DNA of 64,000 nt from Antedon mediterranea (lineage: Eukaryota; Echinodermata; Crinoidea; Comatulida; Antedonidae): positions 24,764,001 through 24,828,000 of the forward strand of contig NC_092674.1 in NCBI RefSeq assembly GCF_964355755.1, given 5' to 3'. Positions 58,401-64,000 of the stretch are shown here, piece by piece. Below the pieces are notes generated by a model. That model was given only the letters and a program-made list of their open reading frames with translations, was not told the origin of the DNA and did not search any database. Made by a program: the position numbers and the translations under genes. The first letter of the stretch is position 1; each line of letters opens with the position of its first letter.

Positions 58401-61400
58401 ACTACCTGCAACTGTTGGCATATAAACTGCTTTGTACATGCCGTTACCCAAGCTCTCAGTGACCACATTGATGTCGGAACTTGAACCAGTCATCCAGCAT
58501 TTCAGAATTCCAGGCCCTCCTTCCGAACCATTGATACTGAAGGAGCTCTCCTCATCAACTCTTCCACTTATGATTCCTTTTCCGGTACAATGCACCTTGC
58601 GAGAATCAACAGGATCTTGCGGGAATTGTGCTACAGCGCTGAATGGTGATCCAGGAATCGGCATGTTTGCCCACATTATTCGAAAGAGGTATTTTCCTTC
58701 GTTGTGTACTAAGCATCTTATGCGGTAACGATCGGTTGCGACCATTTCTATTGGAAGATTCTCTTGACTTCCTTTTTGGTTATCAATAGATGCTGATAAA
58801 AGACCTAGATGGGATATAAATAAATAATATAGAATTATATAGCGCACATACTACTCAAGGCGTGTTAAAACAAATTCAAAATACAATATCTGGCTTAATA
58901 ATTTGCAATGTCTTTGGAAATTCACCATCCGTCACCATTCTGTCACGGCCATGGATCCCTACCTAGGTGACCAAACAAAGGAGCTGGATACACATTTGCC
59001 CTGTCCTGTCGTTTGTTGTTGGTGCTGCACTGCTGGTTACCGTGGGACAGTAGAGCTAACTTATTCAATTGAGAACAACAAAATTTGTAACACAAATGTC
59101 AGCCATAGAATTACCTGGACCAGCGTTCTCTGTTTTATATTCAACAATATATTCTTTGCCCACATTTAAGAGGAGTCCTCCAGTACTTAACATTCCAGGC
59201 ATCTGACCTCCAACGACACGCACTCGATTGGGATCAGTTACACGGGCATGGAAAGGACTACCTATGGGAAAAAAGTACAAACAATGTTATTCAAAACCAC
59301 AAATACTATCACATTTTCACTACATCAACAATCTTTCCATTGGTAGTTGCCGAGAGCATTGGCATACATTATATATTTAATTATTGGTATACAGTACTTC
59401 CTTTAAGACATACCTATTCATGGGACACCCACATTAAGGGAACACTTTCTTGTTTAACAAACGAGGGACAATAAAAGTTTTAAATGGACAATCCCAATTC
59501 AGGGGACGTCCCTATTTATGGGACACCCACATTAAGTGAACACTTTCATATATAACAAGGGCCAATACATATTTTAAATAAACTATGTACAATCCTAATT
59601 CAGGAGAAATCCCTATTAACACTTTGACTGCCAAACACGAAGATCTTCGTTTTTGGAAACACAACACTTGACTGCCAAACACGAAGATCTTCGTGTTTCG
59701 CGTTTTTTTACGAAATCCGGTAGATAGGTTAATTATTGGTATATACTATAAATATGAACACTATATTCGGTCTGGACCGTCAATATTTTACAATTTGAAA
59801 GTAACTAATCTGGTTACGAACGACTGTCAAAATGGTACCTGTCGAAATAACAAACACCGCGCATCACAGTAGCGCGTAGAGCGATGGCTTGGCGCATTGT
59901 GTATCGGTCGCGCGCTAGCTATGGCGCCGAAGCATTACAAAGGTTTTTGTGGATTGACATGTTTGTTTGTTATCTGAATAAAAAATAATGGATTCATTTT
60001 GAATATGAAGTCTTTAATTTTATTATTGTATGTTTACCCTAATTGTTTTGGTGTTTTACTGAAAGTGACCGAGTTTCAGGCAACAAACTTGTTTTGAAAT
60101 GGTACGGATATTATCATAGTAGTACTAGACTAGCCTAGGCCAAGTCGTAAAACGGTTCCGGACCAACTTTAGGCCTGGTTAACTAGGCTTGGTGTCTTTA
60201 CTATGTGGATTTTGGCGAAACATTGATGTAAGATTTATGATTTATAAAATGTAATACATTTTTCGATAGTGATAACTTGTTTTTATAGGCCTATCGGTGC
60301 CGTGTAAGTAACTTTTTTGTTGTTTGTTGATCTCACCGGGCGATATTTTCATATTGTGATGTCTTGCACAAAATCCCGAATATCTCGACTTTCTTGCGCG
60401 AAACTACGAAAAACTCAAAAAGTTACTTTCATTTTACTATTACGATTTACATATTGCGATTTAAAACATGTAATAAATAAAGAAGGATCATATTACCTTT
60501 GACCTCCTTTCCAGACCACATGACCTTTATGGTAAATATCCCAACCTCTGCAGGTACGTACATAACAGTATAGGTACCATCTGCGTTTGGAGTAATGCTG
60601 CATTTTCCAAATGAATTTGGCCCTTTAAGAGAAAGACAAATAAAAAAATGTTATTATACACTGTAATCTTAGTACTATATAAAGATAGCAACATTGTTGG
60701 TGCTACACTGTGGATATGTAGAATGTTACTCTTTTTTGGCCACCTGTAATTTACATTAGTATTACAATATTCAAACTTACCATCTACAGTAACTTTTAAT
60801 TCTCCTTCCCCGCCTTCTCGTGGATCAACAATAAATGTGGACGGTCTTCCCTCTTGTGCAATGTTGAGTCCACCACCGAAAACTTTTATGTCCCCTGGTT
60901 GTCTCACCTCAAGCGTTATTGGATCATCTATGGTATTTAAAGTAACAAGAAAAATTATGTACGTACGTATTATTATTTTTAAAAAATTACAAATTCTATA
61001 CATTTTTTATATACATTTTATCAAATTTACCTGAAATAATTTGACCATCCCATCGAATATAGACCTTGAATATTCCAAGTTCAATCGCCCTGATGTGAAC
61101 GACGAATGATGTCATACTACCGGTGATTCTGATTGGTAGATTATGAAACCCATTACTGACCTCTACAGTTAGGTTGCCCTCTCCAGCCTCAGATGCATCA
61201 ACTGGAACAAACAGACGATAGAATTATAATGATAAATTGACACACATTTTTGAATAGGTTACAAATTATTTATTTGTAGGATGGCAAATAAACAAATATT
61301 CTTTCTATCTATTTTTCATACAATTACTTTGAAACACTGGTTCTCGTCAGATCACTGAAGTTAAGCAATGTTGGGCCCGGTCGCATTTTGGATAGGAGAC

Positions 61401-63904
61401 ATCTGGAATCACGGCGGGGGCTGTATATACCGGATGTGATGGTGTAATGATAATATAGGACTCCTGTAGCATGTGATAGTTAAGGGTTTGAGCCTATCTG
61501 TACCATACAAACTGTATCCTTAAGCAAGATGCTTTGCTCTGATTGCTTCGTCCTTCGGATGGGACGTAAAGCCGTTGGTCATGTGAATATAGTGCATGTT
61601 AATGGAACTTGGTACACATTTGCAAAGAGTAGGGGATCGTCTCCCGATGTGCACTTCTGGTAGGCGCTGTGTCGTGGGTCTGTGGAGGGCCTAATCCGAA
61701 TTTCCTCAGTTTTCAGGACAAAATATAAATACGTTTTAAATTAAAAAAGAACAAAAAAGTAAATATCTCACTCTTAACTTGGCCTTCTTCTCCAAGCATG
61801 ATATGGTCTACCTGAGAGATAACATGCACTTTACGTGGAAATGACTTCTTAACTGGCATGACCATAACAAACACAGGGCATCCGCTTACTTCTTGTCCTT
61901 TACACTTAACAACAACCTAAAGATGACATTAAACACTTTTAAATTATCATGTTTATCTCAAATAAAAATATATTGTCCTTCTAAAAAATATGTATATATA
62001 TGTCTTTAAATTGGTCAGATGTTTTGCCCTACTCTGGTGTAATTTGTACCTCATTTGAGAATACTTGCATAAAATTTGCAAGCAATTCTCGGGTGGGACT
62101 CGAACCCATGACCTCCAGATCACTAGCCTGACATTCATACCTGTAGATAAGTGATCTGGAGGTCGTGGGTTCGAGTCCCACCCGAGAATTACTTGCCAAT
62201 TTCTCTCAAAGTATTCTCAAATGTACTTAGTATGAAGTACAAATCATGTCAGAGTAGGGCAAAACATCTGACCAATTACTCAACTCCCTGATAATTGTCA
62301 AACATCTGACCAATTACTTAACTCCCTAACGCAAAGGTACTCCACAGTAGTTTAATACAATTATCTTTAATATTTAATTTTACCAAACTTTGTTAACAAT
62401 TTATCTGATAAAACCATAGTTTAAATTAACCAATCTTCAATTAAAAATGTCTGTATAATTGCATTTGTTTTTGAAAATAAATATTCTTGTTTTCTGTCAG
62501 CACCAGGAGTATGATCTGTCCAAGAAATTTTCAATTCAAATTACTAGATTGGATTTGGTTTACCAACTATGGTCAACTCATCATTATCTCCACATTTAAT
62601 GCCGTAGTTCAACTTCTAAATCCCACAACTTACCTTATGTTCTCCTGCTTCTTTAGGTACAAATGTGGCCTCTGCCTCTGTCGTACTCTTAGTGTTGATA
62701 CTGATAGAGGGCGGTTTACTAAGACTCTCCACTAGAGCTGCAATATCATTCATGGTGACACTTGAATCAGTGATGCGAATCGTAAAGGTGACCTACATGA
62801 AATTGTAAAAAAAAAAATCCAAAAACAATCATGTTGCCCACCAGCCACATATCTTTGTTATATGCATGATGTTTATATTTTGTGAAAATCAATAAAAAAC
62901 AAAAACAAACAAACAAAACAATGTTTATGAAATTTCTGTCAATAAGACCAACTCAATCATTTCCCAAATTTACATCATGAAAGAGGAAGAGCCAAGGGAG
63001 GGAGAAAGGATTGGGGAAGAAGGCGATGGAGAAAGGCAGTTGACGGTGCTGTGCATACCTTTGCTTGTTATATTAACTACAAGATACAGTAATCTACTAA
63101 TATACAGTGCAGTGCAGTTGTACAGCCTGGTGGTCATTGCGACCAGAGTATTCTCATGTCCAAAAACAACGCCACTCCACTTTGTTTGTGTAGAGCATCT
63201 TGCGTATTTATTTTTCTCGTGAATAGGGTCTTTTCACCTTTGAGAAGGAGTACAGTTATGGCTAACCTTGCAATACGCCAAAATGGAGTATAGTACTTAC
63301 AGGTTCGCCAACATCAGCAACAAAACCATCTTTATTTCTGTGTAATTTTGCAAAATCCAACGAGACACAGTTCTCAGGTGAAATTTTCAATGGGGCCGGG
63401 GGTTGATAGTTGATGTAGTGGGCAGCAAACGTCATGACGGAAAGTTCATCGACCCCAGGGTTGTTCAGCTCGTCAACAGTAACCACAGGTTCAACTCCTA
63501 GACTTTTGCTAGCTTCAATGCCTGTAATAAACATTTATAATAACACATTTATTAAAACACATCACATACAAAATATTAGAAAAAAATGAATTTATTTGAA
63601 AAGTTATTAAACGATAGCTTAGAGTTAATTTCCCCTACAGTATTTAAATACTAAAAATTAAAATAAAAAAAATTAATTTCCTAAGATAACATGCACAAAT
63701 ATATATATATATATATAAACACATTAGGCAATGAACATTAATTCGAAACCGCCCGGTGATATACTGAAATTTAATTAATTAATTTGAAACGATAAAGATA
63801 AATATATATATCCCACTAACATATTTCTAATCATCAACTTAAGAATCTAATATAAAATAGTTGTTATGCTTGATTTAATACCTCCTGTTGTTCTGTGAAC
63901 CAGG
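55466..63904 (-). CDS. FLN: Filamin-type protein with calponin-homology end and seven Ig repeats, 5' partial
   Basis: Exons are 63301-63521, 62634-62792, 61772-61916, 61031-61201, 60781-60927, 60497-60622, 59115-59261, 58406-58804, 58035-58214, 57302-57451, 56327-56494 and 55466-55707. They give about 750 aa plus stop, with every phase consistent. The first exon encodes SLGVEPVVTVDELNNPGVDE, which matches the C-terminal end of the filamin second calponin-homology domain (actin binding). Seven Ig-like filamin repeats follow, with closings GCPVFVM, GSPFHAR, GSPFSAV, GSPFSVK, GSPFIFH and GSPFRVW. A charged 30-residue tail after the last repeat (HLNTVNSKHPQDLRR) is absent in the neighbour. Seven repeats is far short of the 24 in vertebrate filamins and nearer to short filamin relatives such as Drosophila jitterbug or Dictyostelium ABP-120. 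A 23-nt micro-exon at 63882-63904 (LVHRTTG) is possible: its phase fits, but it is tentative. The rest of the actin-binding domain lies past 64000. Confidence 0.88.
55862..56100 (+). mobile_element. tRNA-derived SINE, plus orientation
   Basis: It opens GGATAGCCGAATGGTTAGGAC (box-A like) and has GGGTTCAATGCCC (box-B like) about 45 nt later. The body contains CTCAGCTGTAAAATGAGTACC, a core seen in several animal SINE families. It sits in the last intron of the filamin gene. Confidence 0.75.
56949..57265. mobile_element. AAAGATGTATTGTCC-type MITE in a filamin intron
   Basis: Left end TTTAAAGATATTGTCCCCCC and right end GGGAGACATTTTTAAAG, with family interior words (CCATTTTAATGTCACATA, CTTTAACCAAAAAATCG). 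Confidence 0.7.
57487..57640 (+). mobile_element. SINE-like fragment, ACTTTGTTTRTGTAGAGCATC type
   Basis: It has GGAGTTGTGGCTTGGTGGTT (box-A like) and a 3' part with ACTTTGTTTATGTAGAGCATC. A related piece lies at 63105-63245. Both are intronic. Confidence 0.5.
59400..59640. repeat. Tandem array, CTATTCATGGGACACCC type
   Basis: Two units of about 115 bp with CCTATTYATGGGACACCCAC and ATTAAGNGAACACTTTC, in a filamin intron. Related to arrays at 8.06 and 41.6 kb. Confidence 0.7.
59640..59705. repeat. Duplicated palindrome AACACGAAGATCTTCGTGTT
   Basis: TTGACTGCCAAACACGAAGA followed by TCTTCGT occurs twice, 41 bp apart. The second instance is a near-perfect 20-22-bp palindrome, probably the end of an inverted-repeat element. 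Confidence 0.55.
61330..61740 (+). mobile_element. 5S-rRNA-derived SINE (SINE3) with Deu-type core
   Basis: The head CACTGGTTCTCGTCAGATCA, then CTGAAGTTAAGCAATGTTGG and GCCCGGTC, follows the middle and 3' half of animal 5S rRNA (internal promoter region). About 150 bp later GATTGCTTCGTCCTTCGGAT and GGGACGTAAAGCCGTTGGTC match the conserved Deu core of deuterostome SINEs. The tail is A/T-rich. It is a retroposon in a filamin intron, not a 5S gene: the 5' part of 5S is missing or diverged. Confidence 0.85.
62007..62290. mobile_element. Head-to-head pair of tRNA-like SINE fragments
   Basis: AATTCTCGGGTGGGACTCGA with CCATGACCTCCAGATCACTA (62087-62126) is the inverted complement of 62147-62190. 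Outer arms also match: TTGGTCAGATGTTTTGCCCT at 62013 against AGGGCAAAACATCTGACCAA at 62256. GGGTTCGAGTCCCAC is box-B/T-arm like. The two arms make a palindrome of over 100 bp each in a filamin intron. Confidence 0.75.
63105..63245 (+). mobile_element. SINE-like fragment related to 57487-57640
   Basis: It shares CCACTCCACTTTGTTTGTGT and AGAGCATCTTGCGTATTTAT with the other piece (CTTTGTTTATGTAGAGCATC). Intronic. Confidence 0.5.
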
Positions 63905-64000
63905 CTAAAAGATAGAGAAATACCCAATTTAGACATTTAATAAATGCCAATTTACCCATAGAATAGAAGCTAACCTAAATTCATATCGAATTTCAAAAGT
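63905..64000. other. Filamin intron running off the window
   Basis: No exon is recognised in the last 96 bases. Remaining calponin-homology exons are expected beyond the window edge. Confidence 0.5.

Noticed and set aside
61330-61430. Functional 5S rRNA gene
   Set aside because: The first third of 5S is missing or diverged, and a Deu-core SINE body follows.
62087-62190. tRNA gene
   Set aside because: Only a T-arm/box-B-like half can be folded. The sequence occurs as an inverted SINE pair and no matching acceptor 5' strand is present.

Overview
This is a eukaryotic nuclear window. Every recognisable gene is split by GT-AG introns, the intergenic DNA is AT-rich and full of short transposons, and the palindrome TAGGCCTA recurs throughout. 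The genes (evectin-type PLEKHB, FAM168, MPEG1/perforin-2, filamin) and a 5S-rRNA-headed SINE with a Deu-type core point to a marine invertebrate deuterostome, most probably an echinoderm. The species cannot be read from the sequence.

Layout. 1-2.1 kb: no gene seen. 2.1-4.4 kb (minus): a two-exon gene for a 705-aa protein of unknown function with an internal motif duplication and a repeat-rich C-terminal half. 4.4-12 kb: no gene, but a 1.1 kb minisatellite (6.33-7.46 kb), a degenerate tandem array (8.06-8.4 kb) and small inverted-repeat transposons. 12.1-18.4 kb (minus): a complete eight-exon FAM168-family gene containing a duplicated mini-exon. 18.4-23.3 kb: no gene; a pair of nested Helitron/Helentron-like elements. 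23.3-26.8 kb (plus): a complete four-exon evectin (PLEKHB) gene. 27-29.4 kb: transposons. 29.4-39 kb (minus): two complete, tandem, three-exon MPEG1 (perforin-2) paralogs. 42-52 kb (minus): a 15-exon filamin-type gene with eight Ig-like repeats and no visible actin-binding domain. 55.5-64 kb (minus): a second filamin-type gene with seven Ig-like repeats and the end of a calponin-homology domain; its 5' end lies beyond the window.

Function. The MPEG1 pair would serve innate defence by forming pores in phagolysosomes. The filamin pair would be actin-linked scaffolds; the two copies share most exon lengths and splice phases, so they are a tandem duplication, and the downstream copy appears to have lost or replaced the actin-binding head. 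Evectin acts in recycling-endosome traffic. FAM168 is a small proline/tyrosine-rich neuronal-type protein. There is no sign that the unrelated genes form one pathway.

All exon boundaries were derived by hand from splice sites, reading-phase continuity and family similarity. For each complete gene the exon lengths sum to an intact reading frame. The most informative non-genic features are TTA-target inverted-repeat transposons, including copies nested in copies that prove the 3-bp target duplication, the nested Helitron-like pair, a hammerhead-ribozyme-like motif at 16.87-16.90 kb, and a 5S/Deu SINE at 61.3-61.7 kb.
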